A DNA stretch of 64,000 nt from Plasticicumulans acidivorans (GTDB lineage: Bacteria > Pseudomonadota > Gammaproteobacteria > Competibacterales > Competibacteraceae): assembly GCF_003182095.1 (NCBI RefSeq), contig NZ_QGTJ01000001.1:458380-522379 (forward strand). Direction: 5' to 3'. A model generated the notes under the pieces. The model was not told the DNA's origin. It was given only the letters and a program-made list of their open reading frames with translations, and searched no databases. Each line of letters opens with the position of its first letter. The stretch's first letter is position 1. A program made the position numbers and the translations under genes. Positions 17,558 through 25,649 of this stretch are shown one piece after another.

Positions 17558-20500
17558 GTGAGCTTCCGCGATACCCTGCGCGACACTCTGCTGCTCGCCC
17601 TCATCTACTGCCTTGCTGCCCTGCCGCTGATCGGCTTCGCGCGCGCGCCGAGCGGCGCCGTTCCGCTGTGGCCGTCGGCCGGCATCGCCGTGGCCGCCCT
17701 GCTGCTGCGCGGCCGCCAGCTGTGGCCCGGCGTGTGGCTCGGCGCCTTCGCCAGCACGCTCTATCTGCGCGCGCAGCTGTTCGACGCCGGACTCGACCCG
17801 CGCAGCGTGCTGCTCGCCGCACTGCTGGCCGTCGGCCCGGCGGCACAGGCCTGGCTCGGCGCACGGCTCGGCGCGACCTCGCTGATACACCCGTTCGCGC
17901 TGGTGCAGGGACGCACCGTGGTGCAGTTCCTGCTGCGCACGGCGCCCCTGCCGGCGCTGCTCGACAGCCTGTGGAGCTCGCTGATACTCGCCGGTTTCGG
18001 GATCGCGGCTCCGGCACAGCTCGTCACCTGCGCCTGGGTGCGCTGGGGTGGCGACACGCTCGGCGTCCTGCTGCTGCTGCCGGTGCTGCTCGCCTGGCAG
18101 GCGCGCCCGGCGGCCGACTGGGTGCCGCGCCGGCGCCTGCTGACACTGCCGCTGCTGGCCTCGCTGCTGCTCAGCACGCTGGCGCTGGGCATCGTCGATA
18201 CGCTGGAAAAACGCCGTGACGAGCAGGAATTCGAACGCCGTGCGCAGGGCATCGCCCACGCGCTGGCGATCAGCCTGCGCCTGCACCTGGAGACCGTGCG
18301 CGCCCTCGCCGACCACATCGATGCCAACCAGCATCTGCTGCGCGAGGACTTCCGCCACTTCGCCGAAGGTCAGCTGTTCCGCCATCCCGGCCTGCGCGCA
18401 CTGGAATGGGCGCCCCGTGTCGAGAGCAGCGAGCGCCTGACCTTCGAGCGTGACGCCAGCCTTGAGCTGCAGCGGCCCTACGCCATCCGCCAGTACGATG
18501 CCGAACGGCACATCGTGCGCGCCGACATCCGCCCCGACTACTACCCGCTGCTCTATGTGCAGCCGCATGCGGCCAACCTCGCCGCCCTCGGCTTTGATCT
18601 GGCAGTACATCCGGAGTCCGGCCCCAGCGTGGAACGCGCGCTGGCCAAGGGCGTGCTGGTGGCCACACCACCGCTGCAGTTGGTGCAGGAAACCCACGGC
18701 GAACTGTCGGTGGTGCTCTATCTGCCGGTGCCGACACGCACCCTCGGCACCCATTCCTGGCGCGGACTGGCGGTCGCCATCATGCGCATTCCCGACCTGA
18801 TGCAGGCCACCTTCCAGAAATTCGACATCAGCAGCTTCAGCCTGCGCCTGCGCGACATCAGCGACGCCCGTTCACTGCCGCTCTACAGCGCCGACTGGGC
18901 ACCGAGTCGCGGCAGCCCGCACTGGAGCGGACGCCTGCCGATCGCCGACCGCTACTGGCAGATCGATCTGCTGCGCAAGCCCGGCAGTGGCGGCAACGGC
19001 AGTTTCGGCCTGAATGCGGTACTCGCCGGCGCCCTGCTGTTCAACAGCGTGCTGGCAGCGCTGCTGCTGCTGGTCAGCGGCCAGACCACGGTCATCGAGG
19101 AAACGGTGCGCCTGCGCACGCGCCGGCTGCACAGCGAAATCGAGGAGCGCCAGCGCGCCGAGCGCGGCCTGCGTCAGGCGGCGGTGGTCTACGAGCACAC
19201 CCGCGAAGGCATTCTGGTGCTCGATGCGCGCGGCCGCATCCGCACCGCCAATCCGGCCTTCACGCGCATCACCGGCTACAGCCTGGTGGAACTGCGCGGC
19301 CGCCACGTACGCATCCTGCTCGATCGCAGCCACCGCCGTTCGCTGCTCGACGCCCTGCGCGCGGCGCTCGGTGACAGCGGTCACTGGCAGGGCGAAATCA
19401 GCTGCCGGCAGCGCAGCGGCGCGAGTTTTCCGGCCTGGCTCAACATCAACCCGATCGCCGACCACGACACCGGCGTGCAGGGCTATGTCGCGGTGTTCTC
19501 CGACATCAGTTCGCTGAAACGCTCGCAGGACGCGCTCGAACACCTCGCCCACCACGATCCGCTGACCGGGCTGCCCAACCGCCTGCTGCTGCAGGCACGC
19601 CTGGAGCACGCCATCGAACGCTGCCGCCGCGAGCACTCGCGCCTGGCGCTGATGTATCTCGACCTCGATCGCTTCAAGCACGTCAACGACAGCCTCGGCC
19701 ACGATGCCGGCGACCGCCTGCTGATCGCCGCCGCCAGCCGCCTCGGCGCCCAGTTGCGCGACGGTGACACGCTGGCGCGGCTCGGCGGCGATGAATTCGT
19801 GCTGGTGCTGGAGGGCATCGACGACGCCAGCACCGTCGACAGCATTGCCAACCGCTTCATCGAGGTGTGCACGGCGGCCTTCCAGATCGGCGACCACGAG
19901 ATCTACCTCGGTGCCAGCCTCGGCATCGCCGTCTATCCGGCCGACGGCGCCGATGCCGCCACGCTGCTGCGCAATGCCGACGCCGCGATGTATCAGGCCA
20001 AGGCGCAGGGCCGCGGCACGCACCGCTTCTACACCGCGGCGCTGACACAGCAGGCCGAACAGCGCGTGCGCATCGAAGGCGAGCTGCGTCGCGCGCTGCT
20101 GGCCGGCGAGCTGCGCCTGTACTACCAGCCGCAGATCTGTCTCGGCGATGGCCGGCGCTGCGCCGTCGAGGCGCTGGTGCGCTGGCAGCACCCGAGCCAC
20201 GGCCTGCTGCTGCCCGCCGACTTCCTGCCGCTGGCCGAGGAGACCGGCCTGATCCTGCCGCTCGGCGAATGGGTGCTCGACGAGGCCTGCCGCCAGGCCC
20301 GCGTCTGGCTCGACGCCGGCACCGAGCTGCGTCGCGTCGCCGTCAATGTTTCAGTGCCGCAGGTGATGCGCCAGGACCTGCCGGCGCTGGTCGCCAGTGC
20401 GCTGGCCCGCCATGAACTGCCGGCCGAATACCTGGAACTCGAACTGACCGAGTCGCTGCTGCTCTACGATCCGGAGCGCGGGGCGCAGATCCTCGATGCG

Positions 20501-20821
20501 TTGAAGGCGCTCGGTGTATCGCTGGCGATCGACGACTTTGGCACCGGCTATTCCAGCCTCGCCTACCTCAAGCGCCTGCCGATCGACCGTCTGAAAATCG
20601 ACCGGCTGTTCGTGCGCGACGTCCCCGACGATGCCGACGACTGTGCGATCGTCTGCGCCACGCTCGACATGGCAACCCATCTCGGCCTCGAAGTCGTCGC
20701 CGAGGGCATCGAGACCGAAGCCCAGGCGGAATTCCTGCGCCGCCATCACTGCGCGATGGGCCAGGGCTGGCTGTTCGGCAAGGCCATGCCGGCCGAGCAG
20801 CTATCGGCCGACACGTGCTGA
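17558..20821 (+). CDS. MASE1-CHASE-PAS-GGDEF-EAL membrane c-di-GMP enzyme (copy 2)
   Basis: 1087 residues from a GTG at 17558. It has the same domain order as the gene before it: MASE1 helices (1-210), CHASE sensor (about 220-460), PAS (about 530-660; GILVLDARGRIRTANPAFTR), GGDEF with intact motif (Gly743-Phe747) and RxxD site (RDGD), then EAL with intact EAL (871-873) and DDFGTGYSS. The catalytic halves of the two proteins are closely similar while the CHASE regions differ strongly, which points to tandem duplication followed by divergence of the signal sensed. Both are likely co-transcribed (49-base gap). Confidence 0.92.
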   Translation: MSFRDTLRDTLLLALIYCLAALPLIGFARAPSGAVPLWPSAGIAVAALLLRGRQLWPGVWLGAFASTLYLRAQLFDAGLDPRSVLLAALLAVGPAAQAWLGARLGATSLIHPFALVQGRTVVQFLLRTAPLPALLDSLWSSLILAGFGIAAPAQLVTCAWVRWGGDTLGVLLLLPVLLAWQARPAADWVPRRRLLTLPLLASLLLSTLALGIVDTLEKRRDEQEFERRAQGIAHALAISLRLHLETVRALADHIDANQHLLREDFRHFAEGQLFRHPGLRALEWAPRVESSERLTFERDASLELQRPYAIRQYDAERHIVRADIRPDYYPLLYVQPHAANLAALGFDLAVHPESGPSVERALAKGVLVATPPLQLVQETHGELSVVLYLPVPTRTLGTHSWRGLAVAIMRIPDLMQATFQKFDISSFSLRLRDISDARSLPLYSADWAPSRGSPHWSGRLPIADRYWQIDLLRKPGSGGNGSFGLNAVLAGALLFNSVLAALLLLVSGQTTVIEETVRLRTRRLHSEIEERQRAERGLRQAAVVYEHTREGILVLDARGRIRTANPAFTRITGYSLVELRGRHVRILLDRSHRRSLLDALRAALGDSGHWQGEISCRQRSGASFPAWLNINPIADHDTGVQGYVAVFSDISSLKRSQDALEHLAHHDPLTGLPNRLLLQARLEHAIERCRREHSRLALMYLDLDRFKHVNDSLGHDAGDRLLIAAASRLGAQLRDGDTLARLGGDEFVLVLEGIDDASTVDSIANRFIEVCTAAFQIGDHEIYLGASLGIAVYPADGADAATLLRNADAAMYQAKAQGRGTHRFYTAALTQQAEQRVRIEGELRRALLAGELRLYYQPQICLGDGRRCAVEALVRWQHPSHGLLLPADFLPLAEETGLILPLGEWVLDEACRQARVWLDAGTELRRVAVNVSVPQVMRQDLPALVASALARHELPAEYLELELTESLLLYDPERGAQILDALKALGVSLAIDDFGTGYSSLAYLKRLPIDRLKIDRLFVRDVPDDADDCAIVCATLDMATHLGLEVVAEGIETEAQAEFLRRHHCAMGQGWLFGKAMPAEQLSADTC

Positions 20822-20875
20822 GAGACGCCGTCCACCGCGCTATCCTCAGCGTCTTTGCGCGAGGCGGAGGCAGCC

Positions 20876-21841
20876 ATGCCGGCACCCCCTGACGATGCCG
20901 AGGCCACGGCACGGACCTGGTACATCCTCGGCGCCGGTGCCATCGGCGGCCTGTTCGCCGCGCGCCTGGCACTCGCCGGCCAGCCGCTGCAGGTACTGAC
21001 CCGCGACGCTGCCGCCGCCGCGGCGCTCGATGCCCAGGGGCTGACACTCGAAGACGCCACCGGCACGCATCATCTCCACGTCGCCGCCGCAGCCGTCACG
21101 GCGCCGGGGCCGCTGATCCGCCGCCTGCTGATCTGCACCAAAGCGCCGCAGACGCTGGCTGCGCTGGCCCCGCTGCGCGCCCGCCTGAACGCCGACAGCC
21201 GCATCGTGCTGCTGCAGAACGGCATGGGCGGCGCCGAACGCATCCACGCCGCCCATCCGCAACCGCGACTGCTGCTGGCGACGACCACGCTCGGCGCCTA
21301 CCGCCGCGGGCCGTGGCAGGTGGTGCACGCCGGCCTCGGCGAGACCGCGCTCGGCGACGGTCCGCTGCCGCTGCCGGCGGCCGAGCGTGAGGAGCTACTC
21401 GCCAGCCTCGCCCGCAGCGGCCTGCCGCTGTGCTGGGATGACGACATCCGCACGCGGCTGTGGCGCAAGCTGGCGATCAACTGCGCGATCAACCCGGCGA
21501 CCGCACTGCTCGACTGCGCCAACGGCGCCCTCGCCGACGACGACGATGCCCGGACGCTGGTCGCCACGGTCTGCGCCGAAGCCGCCGCGGTGATGCGCGC
21601 CGAAGGACTCCGCGCCGACGCCGGCGAACTCGCCAGCGCAGCGCACGCCGCCGCCCGCGCCACCGCCGCCAACCGTTCCTCGATGCGGGCCGACGTCGCC
21701 GCCGGCCGCGAGACCGAGATCGACTACATCAACGGCTACCTGCTGCAGCGCGCCGCCGCCCACGGCCTCAGCGTGCCGGGCAATGCGCTGCTCACCGCCC
21801 TGATCCGCCTGAAGACCGCCCGCCCTGGAGAATCCGCTTGA
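20876..21841 (+). CDS. panE: ketopantoate reductase-family protein (PanE-like)
   Basis: 321 residues. ATG at 20876 is preferred (GGAGG 20867-20870 region upstream) over an upstream TTG. An N-terminal Rossmann NADP site is clear (YILGAGAIGGLFAARLALAG), and the C-terminal helical domain has the conserved lysine/asparagine/serine pattern of the family (KLAINCAINPATALL, then ANRSSMRADVAAGRETEIDY). PanE reduces ketopantoate to pantoate for pantothenate and CoA synthesis. Several genomes carry paralogues with other 2-oxo substrates, so the symbol is provisional. The stop overlaps the TTG start of the next gene. Confidence 0.85.
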   Translation: MPAPPDDAEATARTWYILGAGAIGGLFAARLALAGQPLQVLTRDAAAAAALDAQGLTLEDATGTHHLHVAAAAVTAPGPLIRRLLICTKAPQTLAALAPLRARLNADSRIVLLQNGMGGAERIHAAHPQPRLLLATTTLGAYRRGPWQVVHAGLGETALGDGPLPLPAAEREELLASLARSGLPLCWDDDIRTRLWRKLAINCAINPATALLDCANGALADDDDARTLVATVCAEAAAVMRAEGLRADAGELASAAHAAARATAANRSSMRADVAAGRETEIDYINGYLLQRAAAHGLSVPGNALLTALIRLKTARPGESA

Positions 21842-22563
21842 GTGCTGCTCCGACCGCGCCCCGCCAGGCGCTGCTGCTGGTACCGGGCCTGCTCAACGAC
21901 GCCCGCCTCTGGCAGCACCAGCTCACCGCGCTCGCCGACGTCGCCGATATGCAGGTCGCCGACCACACCCGCTACGACAACCTCTATGAAATCGCTGCCG
22001 GCATCCTCGCTGCCGCACCGCCGCGCTTTGCGCTGGCCGGGCTGTCGATGGGCGGCTACGTCGCCTTCGAGATGCTGCGCCAGGCCCCGCAGCGCATCAC
22101 CCGCCTGGCGCTGATCAACACCGCGGCACGCGATGACAGCCCGGAGCGGCGCCAGCGCCGGCTCGACTTCATGACGCTGGCCACCCGCGGGCGTTTTCTC
22201 GGCGTCAGCCGCGCGCTGCTGCCGCAGCTGATCGACCACTCGCGCCTCGACGATGAAGCCCTGGCGACGACGATCACCGCGATGGGGCGCGACGCCGGTG
22301 TCGAGGTGTTCCTGCGCCAGCAGCGCGCGATCATCGACCGCCCGGACAGTCGCCCGCTGCTGAGCGCGATCCGCTGCCCGCTGCTGCTGATCGGCGGCCT
22401 GCAGGATCAGCTGACGCCGCCGCAGTGCCAGCGCGAGATCGCCGAGGCGGTTCCCGGCGCACGCCTGCTGCTGCTCGAACGCTGCGGTCACCTGGCGCCG
22501 CTGGAACAGCCGGAAGCGGTCAACGCCGCGCTGCGGCTGTGGCTGCAGCAACCGGCGCGGTGA
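21838..22563 (+). CDS. alpha/beta-fold hydrolase
   Basis: 241 residues from a TTG at 21838 overlapping the previous stop (TTGA), which is the only start that fits the family N-terminus (LLLVPGLLNDARLWQHQL). The nucleophile elbow is GLSMGG, the acid is likely Asp in GGLQDQLTPP, and the catalytic His is in ERCGHLAPLEQP. It is a short, soluble enzyme of the esterase/BioH-like kind; the substrate cannot be deduced. Translational coupling to the PanE-like gene suggests co-expression but no specific pathway. Confidence 0.85.
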   Translation: MSAAPTAPRQALLLVPGLLNDARLWQHQLTALADVADMQVADHTRYDNLYEIAAGILAAAPPRFALAGLSMGGYVAFEMLRQAPQRITRLALINTAARDDSPERRQRRLDFMTLATRGRFLGVSRALLPQLIDHSRLDDEALATTITAMGRDAGVEVFLRQQRAIIDRPDSRPLLSAIRCPLLLIGGLQDQLTPPQCQREIAEAVPGARLLLLERCGHLAPLEQPEAVNAALRLWLQQPAR

Positions 22564-22573
22564 GGCCCGCCGT

Positions 22574-24961
22574 TCAGGGCGACAGACGCAGTTCGCCGAC
22601 CGCGCCGCGGCGGTAGTCGGCCTCGCGCATGCTCATCGGCAGGTATTGCTGGGTGGCCCACAGTGCCCACTGATCGGCGTAATACGGCGACAGGCGCTGG
22701 CCGCTCTGGCCGCCGGCGATGACGAAGCGCGAGGCGTCCGGCGCGGCGAGGTCGACGATCATGCGCAGGCTGGCGGCATGCGTCGCCGCGAACGGTTCGG
22801 CCTCGCGGCCGATGAAGTGGCGGGCAACGTCGACGGTGTAGGTATCGCCGCCGACCGGCGTGCGCAGCTCGAACAGCGGTTTCAGCCAGGCCACATGGGA
22901 AAACGGCCGGTGCTCGGCCACCGCCGGATGCGCCGCCCCCCAGCGCCAGTCGCGCTCGTCGCTGCCGTAGCGCCGGCGCAGATCGGCGAGCGCGGCCGGC
23001 AGCGCGGCGCTGACCTGCTCGGCGCAGGACTCGATGCGCGGCGTGCCGATGTCATCGCACCAGCGCGCCTGGCCGTCGCGATCATCGAGCACGTTGGCGA
23101 GGAAGGTCGGCCGCAGCTCGAAGGTCGCCGCGAACATCTCACCCAGCTCATCGGCATAGATCAGCCGCGACAGCTCGCGCAGCCAGGCGACGAACACCAG
23201 CGGCTCGGCACGATCGGCAGCGGTGACGGCATCCCACTGCCGCAGCCGCTGCAGCCAGGCACGCGTATCGGCATCGCCGGCGCTCGCCAGCGCCAGCAGC
23301 CGCGGCAGGAATTCGGCGGCCATGCCCGAGCGCTGGTCGCCCTGCAGCTGCATGAAGTCCTCGACATCGTGCCGGGCCCGCGCCGACAACCATGCGGCGA
23401 TACGCTCGCCGCGGTACGGCGGCGCCCATTCGGCGGTCAGGTAGTACGGGTAGTCGGCGGCGACGATGCGGTCGTTGGCGCTGCTGATGCGCCCGGCAGG
23501 CGGATCGAGCCGGCGCGGCAGCGCCTCGAAGGGGATGTAGCCATCCCAGTCGTAACGGGCGTCCCAGCCGGGGGCCGGAGCCAGGCCGAGCAGATCGTTC
23601 TCCGGTTTGCGCAGCGGCACCCGCCCCGGGGCGATGAAGCCGATATGGCCGTCGACATCGGCATAGACGAAGTTCTGCTGCGGCCCGCGGAAATCGCGCA
23701 GCGCGTCGACGAAGCTGTCCCAGTCGCGGGCCGCGAGCATGCGCAGGCCGGCGCGGAAGGTCGGATCATCGTCATCGAGCGCGGTCCAGCGCAGCGCCAG
23801 TGCATAGCCGGGCGGCAGCGTGCCCTGCACGCGCGCATCCGGCAGCAGCGGCCCGTGGCGCGTTTCGCGCACCCGCAGCGGCACCGCCTCGGCACCGCGC
23901 ACCTCGATCAGCTCCTCGCGTTCGCTGAAGGTGCGCGCGCCGTCCGGGGCGAGGTAGCGCGTCGGATCAGCCGGGTCAATGCGCTCGATGTAGAGATCCT
24001 GGGTATCGGGCTTGGTATTGGTCATGCCCCAGGCGATGCGCTGGTTGCGACCGATCACCACCAGCGGCACGCCGGGCAGCGTCGCACCGATCACGTTCAG
24101 CCCCGGTGCCTGCAGATGCACCAGATACCAGATGCCGGGCGCACTCAGTGCCAGGTGCGGATCGTTGGCGAGCAAAGGCTTGCCGCTCGTCGTGTGGCGA
24201 CCGTCGACCACCCAGTTGTTGGAGCCGAGGCCGAACGCCGCCTCCGGCACCGCCGGGCCGAGCGCCGACAGGCGCGGTTCGAGGCGGTGATACAGCGCAA
24301 CGTAATCGGTGACCGGCAACGGCCCTGCGTAGGGGGTCGGCGGCAGGAATTCCTGGATCTGTGCGCTTGTCAGCCGGCTCGACAGGCGCAGGCGCAGCAG
24401 CTCATCACTCCAGTTCGCCGACAGATCGAGCGCCATCACCTTCAGCCAGGCCAGCGCGTCGACCGGCGTCCACGGCTGCGGCTGCACGCCGAGCAGCTGG
24501 AATTCGAGCGGCAGCGGCCCGTCGTGCGCCTGCAGCCAGGCATTGACGCCGGCGGCGTAGGCGTCGAGCACCGCACGCGAATCGGCATCCAGCCGTTCGA
24601 GATTGCGCGCGGCGACGCGCTGCAGGCCGAGGCTGCGCAGGAAGCGGTCGGTATCGAGCGTGGCGCCGCCGGCGATCTCGCTCAGCCGCCCGCCGGCGAT
24701 GCGCCGGTTCATCTCCATCTGCCAGAGCCGGTCCTGCGCATGCACCACGCCGAGCGCGAACCAGGCGTCGTGCGCCGACTGGGCGCGGATGTGCGGCACG
24801 GCATGGGCATCGCGCACGATCGACACCGGCGCCTGCAGCCCCGGCAGCTGCAGCTCGCCGGCGAGCGGCGGCAGAGCGGCGCGCAACCACCACCAGGCCC
24901 CCAGCAAGACGGCCGCCAGCACGCCGGCCAGCCACTTCCAGATTGTGCTTCGCACCCGCAT
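22574..24961 (-). CDS. penicillin acylase-family N-terminal nucleophile hydrolase
   Basis: 795 residues. An N-terminal hydrophobic signal/anchor (about 8-28) directs it to the periplasm. The alpha-chain region begins at VSIVRDAHAVPHIRAQSAHD. The autocatalytic cleavage site is visible as GLGSNNWVVDG with Ser247 as the expected N-terminal nucleophile after removal of the spacer. Downstream are the typical LLANDPHL and the oxyanion Asn region. The family includes penicillin G acylase, aculeacin acylase and acyl-homoserine-lactone acylases (PvdQ/QuiP). Substrate choice cannot be read from sequence, but AHL or lipopeptide deacylation is the common role in environmental proteobacteria. Converges with the hydrolase gene 10 bases away. 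Confidence 0.88.
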   Translation of the reverse strand: MRVRSTIWKWLAGVLAAVLLGAWWWLRAALPPLAGELQLPGLQAPVSIVRDAHAVPHIRAQSAHDAWFALGVVHAQDRLWQMEMNRRIAGGRLSEIAGGATLDTDRFLRSLGLQRVAARNLERLDADSRAVLDAYAAGVNAWLQAHDGPLPLEFQLLGVQPQPWTPVDALAWLKVMALDLSANWSDELLRLRLSSRLTSAQIQEFLPPTPYAGPLPVTDYVALYHRLEPRLSALGPAVPEAAFGLGSNNWVVDGRHTTSGKPLLANDPHLALSAPGIWYLVHLQAPGLNVIGATLPGVPLVVIGRNQRIAWGMTNTKPDTQDLYIERIDPADPTRYLAPDGARTFSEREELIEVRGAEAVPLRVRETRHGPLLPDARVQGTLPPGYALALRWTALDDDDPTFRAGLRMLAARDWDSFVDALRDFRGPQQNFVYADVDGHIGFIAPGRVPLRKPENDLLGLAPAPGWDARYDWDGYIPFEALPRRLDPPAGRISSANDRIVAADYPYYLTAEWAPPYRGERIAAWLSARARHDVEDFMQLQGDQRSGMAAEFLPRLLALASAGDADTRAWLQRLRQWDAVTAADRAEPLVFVAWLRELSRLIYADELGEMFAATFELRPTFLANVLDDRDGQARWCDDIGTPRIESCAEQVSAALPAALADLRRRYGSDERDWRWGAAHPAVAEHRPFSHVAWLKPLFELRTPVGGDTYTVDVARHFIGREAEPFAATHAASLRMIVDLAAPDASRFVIAGGQSGQRLSPYYADQWALWATQQYLPMSMREADYRRGAVGELRLSP

Positions 24962-25027
24962 CGCTCGGCTCTCCCCGCCGCTTAACCCCGCGCAGCCTAG
25001 CCGCCGGCTAAGATTTCATGCGAGCGC

Positions 25028-25068
25028 AAAAAAACGCCGGTGCATCTCGCTGCAGAGATGCACCGGCG
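25028..25068 (-). terminator. rho-independent terminator after the OsmC gene
   Basis: A perfect 14-bp stem (25035-25048 with 25055-25068, arm CGCCGGTGCATCTC) and a 6-base loop are followed, read on the minus strand, by seven Ts (25034-25028). It stands 26 bases past the OsmC stop, so it ends that transcript and separates it from the acylase gene. Confidence 0.92.
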
Positions 25069-25093
25069 TGGACAGAGGTGCCGGGGAGTCGGT

Positions 25094-25525
25094 TCAGTCG
25101 GCGACGATGAACTTGATCGGCACGCCGTTGGCGTAGTTGTCGGACACCGGGCAGCGGCGGTCGACCTCGTGCAGATAGGCTTCCTTCTGCTCCCTGGTCA
25201 TGTCGGCATCGATGTCGACGGTGACGGTGAGGTTGACGAAGCCGGCACGGCCTTCAGTGCTCTTGCCGAGCAGCACGGCCGGGTCCATCTCGCCTTCGAC
25301 ACGGATGTCCATGCCGCGCACCGGCAGCTTCTGCTGGTTGGCGACGATACGGCCGATCGTGCCGATGCAGCCGGCCAGCGCACTGAACATGTATTCGAGC
25401 GGCGACGGCCCCATGCCAGCGCCACCCGAGTTCTTCGGCTGGTCGATATAGACCGTGTGGTGCTCGGTCTGGACCTCGATGGTGAATGCCGGACCGAGCT
25501 TTGCCTGTACGCTGACAGTTTTCAT
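25094..25525 (-). CDS. OsmC/Ohr-family protein
   Basis: 143 residues starting MKTVSVQAKLG; this ATG has GGGAGG upstream, unlike a longer frame from 25582. The family Cys residues are present: one in SALAGCIGTIGRIV and one in DRRCPVSDN, the pair that reduces organic or lipid peroxides in OsmC/Ohr proteins. The central helix LEYMFSALAGC is typical. It is cytoplasmic, monocistronic (own terminator) and preceded by a palindrome at 25585-25608 that is likely its operator. It is closer to general OsmC proteins than to Ohr; the exact substrate is not predictable. Confidence 0.88.
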   Translation of the reverse strand: MKTVSVQAKLGPAFTIEVQTEHHTVYIDQPKNSGGAGMGPSPLEYMFSALAGCIGTIGRIVANQQKLPVRGMDIRVEGEMDPAVLLGKSTEGRAGFVNLTVTVDIDADMTREQKEAYLHEVDRRCPVSDNYANGVPIKFIVAD

Positions 25526-25584
25526 GAAACCTCCCTGAACGCGGGACTCATAGAAGCAATGGGCATGTAGCCTACTAAACATTC

Positions 25585-25608
25585 ATATATTCGCAAATTC
25601 GAATGTAT
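25585..25608. promoter_or_regulatory. palindromic candidate operator before the OsmC gene
   Basis: Inverted repeat with inner arms ATTCG (25589-25593) and CGAAT (25600-25604) around CAAATT, and outer arms ATA (25585-25587) and TAT (25606-25608). It lies 60 bases before the OsmC start on the minus strand. It shares ATATATTC-N5-TTCGAA spacing with the palindrome before the RND operon, suggesting one regulator family, possibly ArsR-like (inference). Confidence 0.5.
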
Positions 25609-25649
25609 AACGCTCGCTTCAGCCTGGCTCATGTGATGGCTGCACAGGT

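Noticed and set aside
14362..20821. Paired c-di-GMP genes as a mobile-element duplication
   Set aside because: No terminal repeats, transposase or target duplication; homology follows the coding domains only.
22646..24985. 779-residue plus-strand frame opposite the acylase
   Set aside because: Antisense to a gene with an intact Ntn active site; Arg/Gln-rich.
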